A stretch of 64,000 nt of DNA from CALBPI01 sp038521865 (GTDB lineage Bacteria > Pseudomonadota > Gammaproteobacteria > Steroidobacterales > Woeseiaceae), in the NCBI GenBank assembly GCA_038521865.1, contig JBCBKO010000001.1, forward strand, positions 868,001 to 932,000, given 5' to 3'. Of the stretch, positions 51,961 through 60,719 are shown one piece after another. The translations under genes were made by a program, and so were the position numbers. The notes beneath the pieces were generated by a model. It saw only the letters and a list, made by a program, of their open reading frames with translations. It had not been told where the DNA came from and searched no databases. Each line of letters opens with the position of its first letter. The first letter of the stretch is position 1.

Positions 51961-53238
51961 CTACAGGCGCTCGTCAGTCGCGTCCTCAGGCAGCAAGTAT
52001 TTGATGTCGTAGATTACGCCGTGTGGCTTGCATAGGGAACGAATTCTTTCGGCGCCCCACTCACGGAACTGATGGTGTGCCACCGCGATCACTACGGTGT
52101 CATAGTTAGCGGGCTCTGGCGCTTCCAGAAGTTCGATGCCGTACTCGGCCTTGGCTTCAGCCGCATCTGCCCATGGGTCGTGAACATCGACGCTCACACC
52201 ATAACTTTCGAGCTCAGCAATCAGATCGATCACTTTGGTGTTTCGAACATCTGGACAGTCTTCCTTGAAGGTCAGACCAAGCACGAGCGCCCGTGCGCCC
52301 TTAGGTCGCACTTCCCGCCCGATCATGAGCTTGATGATCCTGCCCGCAACGTACAGCGCCATGTTGTCGTTGATTCGTCGTCCAGCAAGGATCATCTCCG
52401 GGTGATAACCGAGCTCTACCGCCTTGTGCGTGAGGTAGTAAGGGTCAACGCCGATGCAATGCCCGCCAACCATGCCGGGACGGAATGGCAGAAAATTCCA
52501 TTTTGTACCCGCAGCTTTCAGCACGTCCTCGGTATCGATACCGACGCGATCAAAAATCATCGCAAGCTCGTTCACCAGCGCGATATTTACGTCACGCTGG
52601 GTGTTCTCGATGACCTTTGCCGCTTCGGCAACCTTGATTGAGGTGGCCTGGTAGGTACCCGCCGTAATGATTGTCGAGTACAGATCATCGATGAACTTCG
52701 CAGCCGCCTCGCTCGAACCTGAGGTCACTTTCAGAATATCTGGCAATCGATGCTGTTTGTCGCCGGGATTGATCCGCTCGGGGCTGTAACCTGCGTAGAA
52801 ATCCTCGTTGAGCTTGAGACCCGACTGCGCTTCGAGAATCGGCACACAAAACTCTTCAGTCGCGCCTGGGTATACCGTCGACTCGTACACCACGACATCG
52901 CCCGGCTTCAGTAGGGCTCCGATCGTCTCACTCGCCGACTTCAGAGGTCCGAGGATCGGCCTGTTGTTCTGCCCCACTGGAGTCGGCACTGTCACGATGT
53001 AGACGTTGCAGTCGCCAAGATCATTAGCACTGTCGGTATAGGAAAGGTGCCTGGCTGTCGCAAGCAGCTCGGGCTCCACCTCGAGTGTGCTGTCTTCGCC
53101 TGCGCGCAGCTCCGAAATACGCGCCGACTTGAGGTCGAACCCAACCGTTGGATACTGCTTGCCGAACTCGACCGCGAGCGGTAAGCCCACGTAACCAAGC
53201 CCGACGATCCCGAGTCGGACCTCATCCAGCATTCGCAT
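51961..53238 (-). CDS. UDP-sugar 6-dehydrogenase, TviB/WbpA type
   Basis: 425 residues. NAD motif GIVGLGYVGLPLA, catalytic Cys in MVGGHCIGVDPYYLTHKA, and C-terminal GLTFKEDCPDVRNTKV are typical; the HCIGVDPYYL form points to the UDP-N-acetylhexosamine dehydrogenases TviB and WbpA rather than UDP-glucose dehydrogenase. It makes a uronic-acid nucleotide using two NAD. Start at ATG 53238 with GGGGA upstream; a second ATG at 53232 is possible. The epimerase gene is 14 bases downstream. Confidence 0.88.
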   Translation of the reverse strand: MRMLDEVRLGIVGLGYVGLPLAVEFGKQYPTVGFDLKSARISELRAGEDSTLEVEPELLATARHLSYTDSANDLGDCNVYIVTVPTPVGQNNRPILGPLKSASETIGALLKPGDVVVYESTVYPGATEEFCVPILEAQSGLKLNEDFYAGYSPERINPGDKQHRLPDILKVTSGSSEAAAKFIDDLYSTIITAGTYQATSIKVAEAAKVIENTQRDVNIALVNELAMIFDRVGIDTEDVLKAAGTKWNFLPFRPGMVGGHCIGVDPYYLTHKAVELGYHPEMILAGRRINDNMALYVAGRIIKLMIGREVRPKGARALVLGLTFKEDCPDVRNTKVIDLIAELESYGVSVDVHDPWADAAEAKAEYGIELLEAPEPANYDTVVIAVAHHQFREWGAERIRSLCKPHGVIYDIKYLLPEDATDERL

Positions 53239-53257
53239 TGCTAATCCCCGACGTTAC

Positions 53258-54763
53258 CTACAAGAGATAGATCACGGCCAAGAAGCCTGTAAGGCTCATT
53301 GTAATCGTGTACGGCAATGCCATGTAAACCATTCGACCATAAGACAACCGAATCAGCGGCGCTAAAGCAGACGTCAGCAGGAACAGGAATGCGGCCTGGC
53401 CATTAGGTGTTGCGACACTCGGAATGTTGGTGCCGGTATTGATGGCCACAATCAGCATATCGAATTGGGCGCGATCGATGATCAAGCTATCGAGCGCTTC
53501 CTTGATCTGACCCACATAGACCGTCGCCACGAACACGTTGTCGCTGATCATTGAAAGTACGCCATTGGCGACATAGAACAGCACCGCTTGTGTCTTGCCT
53601 TCGTAGTCCAACAGCGCGTCGGTAATCGGAGAGAACAAATGCTGCTCGTGAATGACCCCGACAATCGCGAAAAATACAACCAATAGGGCGGTGAATGGCA
53701 GCGCCTCTTCGAACGCCTTACCAAGGTCGTGCTCCTCAATCACACCGTTGAATGCGGTGGCAAGGATAATGATGCCAAGGCCAATAATGCCGGGGGTCGC
53801 TACGTGCGTGAACAACCCAACCACCAGCAAAACTGCGACCACACCTTGAACGACGAGCTTCGCGACGTCCTGAGGTGTGCGTTTCTCGGTTTCCTTCTTA
53901 TCGAAATCCTCAAGCACTTCACGCACGCTCTGCGGCAACTCTGCGCCGTAGCTGAACCACTTGAGCTTCTCAAGCAACAAGCACGTCACGAGCCCGACGA
54001 CAAGCACCGGCATCGAGACTGGAGCGACGCGCAGGAAGAATTCGGTGAAGCCCCAGCCCGCCTCCTCGGCTAGCAGGAGGTTTTGCGGTTCGCCAACAAG
54101 CGTCGTGACCCCGCCGAGCGCCGTGCCGACGGCACCGTGCATCATCAGGCTGCGAAGAAAACTGCGGAATTGCTCGAGGTCCTGACGACGTTCATCGGCG
54201 ACATTGCCATCGTCGTTTCGATCGTAGACACGATCATCAAGCTTGCCACTACTGACATAGCGGTGGTACACGCCGAAAAAGCCTACGGCGACAGCGATGA
54301 TGACCGCAGTTACCGTCAATGCATCGAGGAATGCACTCAGGATGGCAGCTGTACCACTGAAGAACAGAGACAACAGCGCTTTCGAACGAATCACAAGAAG
54401 AATCTTGGTGAAGATGTACAGCAACATGGTCTTCAGGAAGTAGACCCCCGCGACCATAAACATCAGCAGCAGGATCACCTCAAGGTTGTGCTCAATCTCG
54501 TGCAATACCGTGTAAGGGGTTGCCAATCCGAGCGCCAGCGCCTCGATAGCCAGCAGTCCGCCAGGCTGAAGCGGGTAACACTTCAGCGCCATTGCCAACG
54601 TGAAGATGAATTCCGCAATCAACACCCAGCCGAGGACAAATGGTGTGGCGATGAATAGCAGGATCGGGTTCAGAATCAGGAACCCAATGATCGTAAGTTT
54701 GTACCAGTCCGGGGCTTTTCCCAGAAAATTGGCGCGTAGCGCCTGACCGAGGCTGTTAACCAT
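53258..54763 (-). CDS. nhaB: Sodium/proton antiporter NhaB
   Basis: 501 residues with about a dozen hydrophobic helices. The N terminus (FLGKAPDWYKLTIIGFLILNP) and LDALTVTAVIIAVAVGFFGVYHRY are diagnostic of NhaB, as is NTGTNIPSVATPNGQAAFLFL near the end. It exchanges sodium for protons across the inner membrane, which suits a saline habitat. 19 bases upstream of the dehydrogenase on the same strand. ATG 54763. Confidence 0.95.
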   Translation of the reverse strand: MVNSLGQALRANFLGKAPDWYKLTIIGFLILNPILLFIATPFVLGWVLIAEFIFTLAMALKCYPLQPGGLLAIEALALGLATPYTVLHEIEHNLEVILLLMFMVAGVYFLKTMLLYIFTKILLVIRSKALLSLFFSGTAAILSAFLDALTVTAVIIAVAVGFFGVYHRYVSSGKLDDRVYDRNDDGNVADERRQDLEQFRSFLRSLMMHGAVGTALGGVTTLVGEPQNLLLAEEAGWGFTEFFLRVAPVSMPVLVVGLVTCLLLEKLKWFSYGAELPQSVREVLEDFDKKETEKRTPQDVAKLVVQGVVAVLLVVGLFTHVATPGIIGLGIIILATAFNGVIEEHDLGKAFEEALPFTALLVVFFAIVGVIHEQHLFSPITDALLDYEGKTQAVLFYVANGVLSMISDNVFVATVYVGQIKEALDSLIIDRAQFDMLIVAINTGTNIPSVATPNGQAAFLFLLTSALAPLIRLSYGRMVYMALPYTITMSLTGFLAVIYLL

Positions 54764-54849
54764 TGGGCTGATTCCTTCAACTATAGGCGGAGACTGCGGC
54801 TCGGTCGCCGCGACCGCCGGATTGTAAAGGAAGCGGCCGTAACGTGCAG

Positions 54850-55590
54850 TTATTTAGTCACTTTTCCGGATCGAGACCATACGGGCACCCCGCCGCAAGC
54901 TTCGGCAATCCGTTCAAGCAGGGCGGCATGAGCAGCAAGCTCCTCGGCAGTAGGCTCAATTACGGGCGTGTGCAGACGCGGCAACGGCACCCGCTGATCC
55001 AACGGTGCTGCATGATCTGCCGATTCGGCGCTTTGACGAGCACTGTCGTCAAACAAGGCGTTTTGGCCACCGGTCATCAACAGGTACACATCGCCCAACA
55101 AGCGTGCATCAAGCAGTGCACCGTGCAACTCACGGCCGGAGTTATCGACCTGATAGCGTTTACACAACGCATCGAGACTGTTGCGCGCCCCTGGGTGTTT
55201 CTCGCGTGCCAGCACCAATGAATCCAACACTGGACAAAGGTCGGAAAGGCGCTGCCGCTTGTGGCCCATTCGTCGCAATTCGTGCTCGATGAACCCGACA
55301 TCAAATGGCGCGTTGTGGATGACCAACTCAGCGCCGACGATGAACTCGAGGAACTCATCGGCCACATCCGGAAAGCGCGGCTGATCGGCCAGATCCTCGT
55401 TGCGAATGCCGTGAACGGCGATCGCGCCCTCGTCGATGCGCCGATCGGGATTGAGGTAACGATGCCAGGTTTTGCCGGTTACGCGACGATTGACGAGTTC
55501 AACACAACCGATTTCGATGATGCGGTGATCATGCGCCGGGTCCAGACCGGTCGTTTCGGTATCAAGAACAATTTGACGATTGAGACTCAC
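54850..55590 (-). CDS. dnaQ: DNA polymerase III epsilon subunit
   Basis: 246 residues. Exonuclease motifs I (VLDTETTGLD), II (HNAPFDVGF) and III (HGALLDARLL) contain the metal-binding Asp/Glu and the His of DnaQ. The C-terminal tail contains the region that binds the alpha subunit. It proofreads replication errors. Start is GTG 55590, overlapping the rnhA stop as GTGA. Confidence 0.95.
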   Translation of the reverse strand: MSLNRQIVLDTETTGLDPAHDHRIIEIGCVELVNRRVTGKTWHRYLNPDRRIDEGAIAVHGIRNEDLADQPRFPDVADEFLEFIVGAELVIHNAPFDVGFIEHELRRMGHKRQRLSDLCPVLDSLVLAREKHPGARNSLDALCKRYQVDNSGRELHGALLDARLLGDVYLLMTGGQNALFDDSARQSAESADHAAPLDQRVPLPRLHTPVIEPTAEELAAHAALLERIAEACGGVPVWSRSGKVTK

Positions 55591-56033
55591 GATTGCTCCA
55601 AAAGCGCGTCAAGGCCTTGATTAGCGAGCATATCCGCCGCCTCATTACCCGGGTCACCCGCGTGGCCCTTGACCCAATGCCATCGCACTTCGTGGTTGCC
55701 CGTCATTTCATCCAACGCCATCCAGAGGTCTTGGTTTTTCACGGGTTTCTTTGCCGCGGTCTTCCAGCCGCGCGCTTTCCAATTGGTCAGCCATTTGGTG
55801 ATACCTTCGCGCACGTAAGTCGAGTCGGTATACAAATCGACGACACAACGGCGCCGCAACGCACGCAAAGCCTCTATCGCGGCGGTAAGCTCCATCCGGT
55901 TATTGGTGGTCTCCAACTCGCCGCCCTTGATCTCGCGCTCATTATCGCCATAACGCAGCAGCGCACCCCATCCCCCCGGACCCGGATTGCCGCGACAGGC
56001 ACCGTCCGTGTAGATCGTCACTGGATCAGACAT
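55587..56033 (-). CDS. rnhA: Ribonuclease HI
   Basis: 148 residues. YTDGACRGNPGPGGW, MELTAAIEAL and YTDSTYV give three acidic catalytic residues, and HAGDPGNEAAD the fourth with its His; the basic handle KARGWKTAAKKPVKNQD is present. It degrades RNA in RNA-DNA hybrids. ATG 56033 overlaps the stop of the methyltransferase by one base. Confidence 0.96.
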   Translation of the reverse strand: MSDPVTIYTDGACRGNPGPGGWGALLRYGDNEREIKGGELETTNNRMELTAAIEALRALRRRCVVDLYTDSTYVREGITKWLTNWKARGWKTAAKKPVKNQDLWMALDEMTGNHEVRWHWVKGHAGDPGNEAADMLANQGLDALLEQS

Positions 56034-56809
56034 TAGCCAGGTGTAGGATCGTGATCGCCGGGTGTGCTATCGCCAACCCTGGCCACCGGGCGCAAACCCG
56101 ATTCATTGACGCCGACCACGCGAGCACGCGTGCGCCAGCTGGGACGGACGGGCGTCACAGCGGCAACACGCTTGCGGGCTGTGATCAGCTGGCAAGCGGC
56201 GAATTCGGGCCACCAACGCTGACCAAACGCTTCCCAGCGCAGCGACAATGAACCGCTCAACCGATCGACAGGCAGACGGAAAAAGAATCGCTGGTAGTCG
56301 TCGACACGCATATTCAGCAGCGCAAACCAATCCCGAAGGTTGCGCTCGCCATGCAGGCGTTCCGCGCCAGCAGGAAATCCACCAGGCGTGACCAGGTTTC
56401 TGAGACCCCAAAACCCAAACGGTTTGAACGCGAGGATGATCATTTTGCCCTCAGAGCGCAGAACCCGATGCGATTCACGCAATACGTCATGGGGTCGTTT
56501 TGAAAAATCCAGAGTATGCGGCATGACCAAGGCATCGACGCTGCCGGTGACAAACGGTAGTCGCCAGAACTCGGCGCTCACGTCGCCGCCCTCACCTGCT
56601 GCGTAAACGGTCGTCGCTGTCTGAGTCCGGGCGAATGGCTTGACGCCCTCAACGGACCCCCAACGTCCGACCTGCAGCAGATGCTCACCGAACACCCCTT
56701 CCAATTGCGTACGCAAACGGTCGGTTTCGGCGCCCATCAATACTGATCCGACGCCGTTCTGAAGCCAGACGGGATACGCATCCGGGGTTTGCGTAGCGCA
56801 AGATTTCAT
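56033..56809 (-). CDS. Class I methyltransferase-like protein, YafS-type
   Basis: 258 residues. The SAM-fold is recognisable by ALVMPHTLDFSKRPHDVLRESHRVL and a GKMIILAFKPFGFWGLRNL strand block; the first glycine loop is degenerate (LLQVGRWGSVEG). The position directly upstream of rnhA-dnaQ and next to mltD is that of E. coli yafS. Substrate unknown. Unlike in E. coli, gloB is not in between. Confidence 0.8.
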   Translation of the reverse strand: MKSCATQTPDAYPVWLQNGVGSVLMGAETDRLRTQLEGVFGEHLLQVGRWGSVEGVKPFARTQTATTVYAAGEGGDVSAEFWRLPFVTGSVDALVMPHTLDFSKRPHDVLRESHRVLRSEGKMIILAFKPFGFWGLRNLVTPGGFPAGAERLHGERNLRDWFALLNMRVDDYQRFFFRLPVDRLSGSLSLRWEAFGQRWWPEFAACQLITARKRVAAVTPVRPSWRTRARVVGVNESGLRPVARVGDSTPGDHDPTPG

Positions 56810-56886
56810 ACGGCAACCCTAGCGCGCCCAACCTGCAAAGTGAAGGGACGCTTGCAAAGCATTGCCTCATCCGTAGGATCACGGTG

Positions 56887-58533
56887 ATGTGCAAGAAAGT
56901 TCCTGAGACCCGTGCGATGGGCGCAACAAACCATCGCGCGGCGGTCATTTTGTCCTTCATCACACTATTATTGGCCGGTACGGCCAGCGGTGGGCCGCTT
57001 GGCGCAGATGGGTCGGCTCCCGCCACCGAGGGCGGCCTACCAGGGCTGGAAACGTGGGCTACCCACCAGCACTCCGATTTGTGGTTCCGCGCGACCACCG
57101 AGGATGACGCGGAAAACGAAAAACTGGCGTCGGACAGCGACCTCGTGCAGCGCATGCGCGGTGGCTTTGAGCTGCCGGTTGTTGATCATTCCCGCACAGT
57201 CGCACAGCGTAACTGGTACGTCAGGCATCCAAGCTACCTCGAACGCGTGTTTAACCGAAGCCGCCCCTACCTTCACCACATCGTTGAGGAAATAGAGCGT
57301 CGGGGTATGCCGCTCGAACTTGCGCTATTGCCAATCGTTGAGAGTGCTTTCGACCCATTTGCTTATTCCCACGGTCGCGCAGCCGGTCTCTGGCAGATTA
57401 TTCCAGGAACCGGACGCAGATTCGGCCTCGACCAGAACTGGTGGTACGACGGTCGGCGCGACGTGATTGCATCGACGCGCGCTGCTCTGGATTACCTCGA
57501 GTTTCTCGCCGAACGCTACGACGGCGACTATGAGCTCGCGGTTGCTGCCTATAACTCGGGCGAAGGCACTGTCGACCGGGCAATCCGGCGTAACAAAGCG
57601 GCCGGTAAGCCCACTAGCTTTTGGGATCTGAAGCTACCGAGGGAAACATCGAGCTATGTACCCAAGCTACTCGCGTTGGCCGACATCGTTGCTAACCCGG
57701 AACGCTACGAGATTACGTTGCCAGAAATCGCCGACACTGAGGAACTTGCGGTGGTGGATACCGGCGTGCAAATCGACCTCGCGCTTGCTGCAGATCTTGC
57801 GGGTATCGATATCGAGACACTGTACAAACTGAATCCCGGATTCAACCAATGGGCCACGGCACCCTCAGGCCCCCATCAATTGGTCGTACCCATCGTCGCT
57901 AAACCCCGATTCCAGCAAGCCATTGCAGAGCTGCCAGACGACCAAAAAATGCGGTGGCAAAGACACAAGATTCGCGACGGCGAATCACTCTCCGAAATTG
58001 CCGAGCAATATGGCGTGACAGTCGCGACACTTAAACAGACCAACCAGATTTCCGGTTCGATGATTCGTGCAGGCCAGCATCTTCTCGTGCCAACCGCAAG
58101 CGCACCGAAGGGAAGCTACGCGCTGAGTGCGGCCGCACGGTTGTCGCGACAACAAAATCGCGAACGCCGCGGAAATCGCATCGAACACCGCGTTGTTTCT
58201 GGCGAAAGCCTTTGGACAATTGCCCAACGTTACTCGGTGAGCACAAGAGCACTGGCAAGCTGGAACGGCATGGCGCCACGCGACACTCTGTCGGTCGGCA
58301 AAACCCTTGTGGTGTGGACTGACGCGCCGGTCGCGTCTCGTCCGGGCGGTAGCACTATGACGCGCAAGGTGAACTACACGGTTCGCAGCGGAGACTCGCT
58401 CGCGAGAATCGCTGCTCGTTTCCGGGTGCGTGTCGCCGACCTCGCCCGCTGGAACAATTTGGACGTCGAAAAAATTCTGAGACCCGGTCAAAAGCTGACT
58501 ATGTTTGTTGACGTCACTCGCCAATCCAGCTGA
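56887..58533 (+). CDS. mltD: Membrane-bound lytic murein transglycosylase D with three LysM domains
   Basis: 548 residues from ATG 56887, eight bases after AGGA; an ATG at 56917 would give a tidier signal peptide. The lytic transglycosylase domain has its catalytic Glu in LPIVESAFDPFAYS, followed by GLWQIIPGTGRRFG and AVAAYNSGEGTVDRA. Three LysM repeats follow at about residues 358-405, 430-475 and 498-542 (HKIRDGESLSEIA, HRVVSGESLWTIA, YTVRSGDSLARIA). No lipobox Cys is seen, although E. coli MltD is a lipoprotein. It cleaves glycan strands during wall turnover. Confidence 0.93.
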   Translation: MCKKVPETRAMGATNHRAAVILSFITLLLAGTASGGPLGADGSAPATEGGLPGLETWATHQHSDLWFRATTEDDAENEKLASDSDLVQRMRGGFELPVVDHSRTVAQRNWYVRHPSYLERVFNRSRPYLHHIVEEIERRGMPLELALLPIVESAFDPFAYSHGRAAGLWQIIPGTGRRFGLDQNWWYDGRRDVIASTRAALDYLEFLAERYDGDYELAVAAYNSGEGTVDRAIRRNKAAGKPTSFWDLKLPRETSSYVPKLLALADIVANPERYEITLPEIADTEELAVVDTGVQIDLALAADLAGIDIETLYKLNPGFNQWATAPSGPHQLVVPIVAKPRFQQAIAELPDDQKMRWQRHKIRDGESLSEIAEQYGVTVATLKQTNQISGSMIRAGQHLLVPTASAPKGSYALSAAARLSRQQNRERRGNRIEHRVVSGESLWTIAQRYSVSTRALASWNGMAPRDTLSVGKTLVVWTDAPVASRPGGSTMTRKVNYTVRSGDSLARIAARFRVRVADLARWNNLDVEKILRPGQKLTMFVDVTRQSS

Positions 58534-58584
58534 ACCGAACTGAAATCCTGCTAAACTCTCGCGCACTCGATAGGGGGGAACGCC

Positions 58585-59370
58585 ATGGGTTTTATGCAGG
58601 GTAAACGCGCGCTAATAGTCGGACTCGCCAGCAAGCGATCGATCGCTTACGGCATTGCAAGCGCGATGTCGCGAGAAGGTGCCGAGCTCGCCCTCACCTA
58701 CCAAAACGAGAAGCTTGGCGAGCGAGTCAAGGGGATGGCCGCGGATTTCGGATCCGACATTACCGCAGAGATGGACGTCGCCTCGGATCAGAGTATCGAC
58801 AATGCGTTCGGCGCCATCACCGACCGGTGGTCGGACGGCTTCGATATCGTTGTGCATTCGGTCGGCTTTGCGCCTCGTGAACAACTCGCGGGCGGATTTA
58901 CAGATGCCGTTACCCGAGAGGGCTTCCAGATTGCGCATGATATTTCCGCGTACTCGTTCGCCGCATTGGCCAAGGCTGGAAAACCGCATATGGCAGGACG
59001 CGATGGTGCTTTGCTGACACTGAGCTATCTCGGCGCCATTCGGGCTATCCCCAACTACAACGTGATGGGGCTTGCGAAAGCGAGTCTTGAGGCGAGCGTG
59101 AGATTCCTGGCGGCGGACCTCGGACCTCAAGGGATTAGAGTCAATGGCGTTTCTGCAGGTCCAATCAAGACCTTGGCAGCCTCGGGCGTCGGGGGTATTC
59201 GTAAGATGCTGTCGCACGCCGAGGAAACCTCGCCGATCCGCCGAAACGTCACCATCATGGACGTTGGTAACACGGCCGCGTTCCTGTGCTCTGATCTTGC
59301 AGCCGGCATCACCGGCGAGATCGTGTATGTCGACGGCGGCTACAGCCACATCGGTATGTCGCTCGACTGA
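58585..59370 (+). CDS. fabI: Enoyl-[acyl-carrier-protein] reductase (NADH)
   Basis: 261 residues, as in E. coli. SDR of the FabI type with VGLASKRSIAYGIA, the YNVMGLAKA catalytic Tyr-x6-Lys and a HSVGFAPREQL segment. It performs the last reduction of fatty-acid elongation and is the target of triclosan. AGGGGGGAA precedes the ATG. It stands between mltD and a convergent transporter. Confidence 0.95.
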   Translation: MGFMQGKRALIVGLASKRSIAYGIASAMSREGAELALTYQNEKLGERVKGMAADFGSDITAEMDVASDQSIDNAFGAITDRWSDGFDIVVHSVGFAPREQLAGGFTDAVTREGFQIAHDISAYSFAALAKAGKPHMAGRDGALLTLSYLGAIRAIPNYNVMGLAKASLEASVRFLAADLGPQGIRVNGVSAGPIKTLAASGVGGIRKMLSHAEETSPIRRNVTIMDVGNTAAFLCSDLAAGITGEIVYVDGGYSHIGMSLD

Positions 59371-59385
59371 TCGGAAGTGGCTCGG

Positions 59386-60714
59386 TTACGAGTCGACGAT
59401 ATCCTCGGGGCGCACCGCCCCGATGGGCGTACTCGCCACCGTGGTTTCCTCGCCCTCAAGGCGGGCAACGATGGTAGCGCAACACGAATCTCCGAAAATG
59501 TTGACGGCGGTCCGCGCCATGTCGAGCACGCGATCGAACACCAATAGCACGCCGATCGCCTCAACCGGCAATCCAATAGACTCAAGAATCACGGCAATGG
59601 CGACGAGTGAGGCGTGAGGTACGCCCGCGACACCGATCGAAGTCAGAAGCGCAATCAGAACAATTGAGACCTGAACCGAGAACCCAAGCTCGAGTCCGTA
59701 GGCTTGCGCAAGGAACATTGCGGCGGTGCATTCGTACAATGCCGTGCCATTCATGTTCACTGTTGCGCCGAGTGGCAGAACGAAAGACGAAATTCGTCGT
59801 GATACGCCCACCCGATTTTCGACGCAGTCCATAGTGACCGGGAGTGTCGCTGACGATGAGGCCGTCGAAAACGCGGTCAGCATCGCCGGACTCATTTTCG
59901 CGAGCATCGAATACGGACGTAACCCGACAACACGCATCAGCAGAGGGAGCGTCAAGAAGACGTGAAACGCCAACGCCGCCACCACGACCGCGGAGAAGGT
60001 GAGTAGCACACCGAGCAGCTTGTCCGAACCTTCGAGGCCCACCTGGGCCACTGTTTCTGCCACCAGCCCGAACACGCCAATCGGAGCCAGCTTCATCACG
60101 AACTCAGTGATGCTAGTCATCACACGGAATACGCCATCCCAGAAGGTGAACATCGGATCGCGATGACTATCCGGCAATCGCGTGAGGAAATAACCAAACA
60201 GCAACGCGAAAAATATTAGCCCCAACAACTGGCCATTGTCAGTCGCCGCCGCAAAAATGTTCGGCGGCACCATGCGAAGGAACACACCTGCAAAATCGCC
60301 AGCCCCTTTGCCTTCAATCTTGTCGCGCACATCGGACGTGTCTTCGGTCAGTGCCAGAATGTCTCGCACTGGCTCGCCGTTGCTGTCATACCCTGGCCCA
60401 ACCACGTTGATCAACGCAAGGCCGATCAAAATCGCCAACAGCGTGGTCGTGGCGTAAAACGCAATCGTTTTGCCGCCAAGGCGACCCAAATTGCCGGAAT
60501 CGCCAATGCCTGCAACGCCAACAACAATGGACGACGTCACCAGCGGCACAATGATCATCTTCAAGGCATTCAGGAAAAGCGTGCCAATAAAGTCGAAAAG
60601 GTCGACAAAGCGGAAAGAGCCCGCGACCGTTGCCTGGTCTCCCACGACGCCACCGATGACTGCCGCGAGGACAATCGCAAGCAGAATCTGCCAATGCAGC
60701 TCAAGTTTGCGCAT
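59386..60714 (-). CDS. Dicarboxylate/amino-acid:cation symporter (DAACS family)
   Basis: 442 residues with about eight hydrophobic helices. The signatures SSATLPVTMDCVENRVGVSRRISSFVLPLGATVNMNGTALYE and DRVLDMARTAVNIFGDSCCA place it in the GltP/DctA/SstT superfamily (SSS-like serine-rich loop and DxxxTxxNxxGD). It takes up glutamate, aspartate or C4-dicarboxylate with sodium or protons; the substrate is not clear. Five bases after ppiD, probably one transcript. Confidence 0.9.
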   Translation of the reverse strand: MRKLELHWQILLAIVLAAVIGGVVGDQATVAGSFRFVDLFDFIGTLFLNALKMIIVPLVTSSIVVGVAGIGDSGNLGRLGGKTIAFYATTTLLAILIGLALINVVGPGYDSNGEPVRDILALTEDTSDVRDKIEGKGAGDFAGVFLRMVPPNIFAAATDNGQLLGLIFFALLFGYFLTRLPDSHRDPMFTFWDGVFRVMTSITEFVMKLAPIGVFGLVAETVAQVGLEGSDKLLGVLLTFSAVVVAALAFHVFLTLPLLMRVVGLRPYSMLAKMSPAMLTAFSTASSSATLPVTMDCVENRVGVSRRISSFVLPLGATVNMNGTALYECTAAMFLAQAYGLELGFSVQVSIVLIALLTSIGVAGVPHASLVAIAVILESIGLPVEAIGVLLVFDRVLDMARTAVNIFGDSCCATIVARLEGEETTVASTPIGAVRPEDIVDS

Positions 60715-60719
60715 ACGGA

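Noticed and set aside
54800..54820. Small CGGTCG/CGACCG hairpin between dnaQ and nhaB considered as a terminator
   Set aside because: No T-run follows on the minus strand; the gap more likely holds the nhaB promoter.
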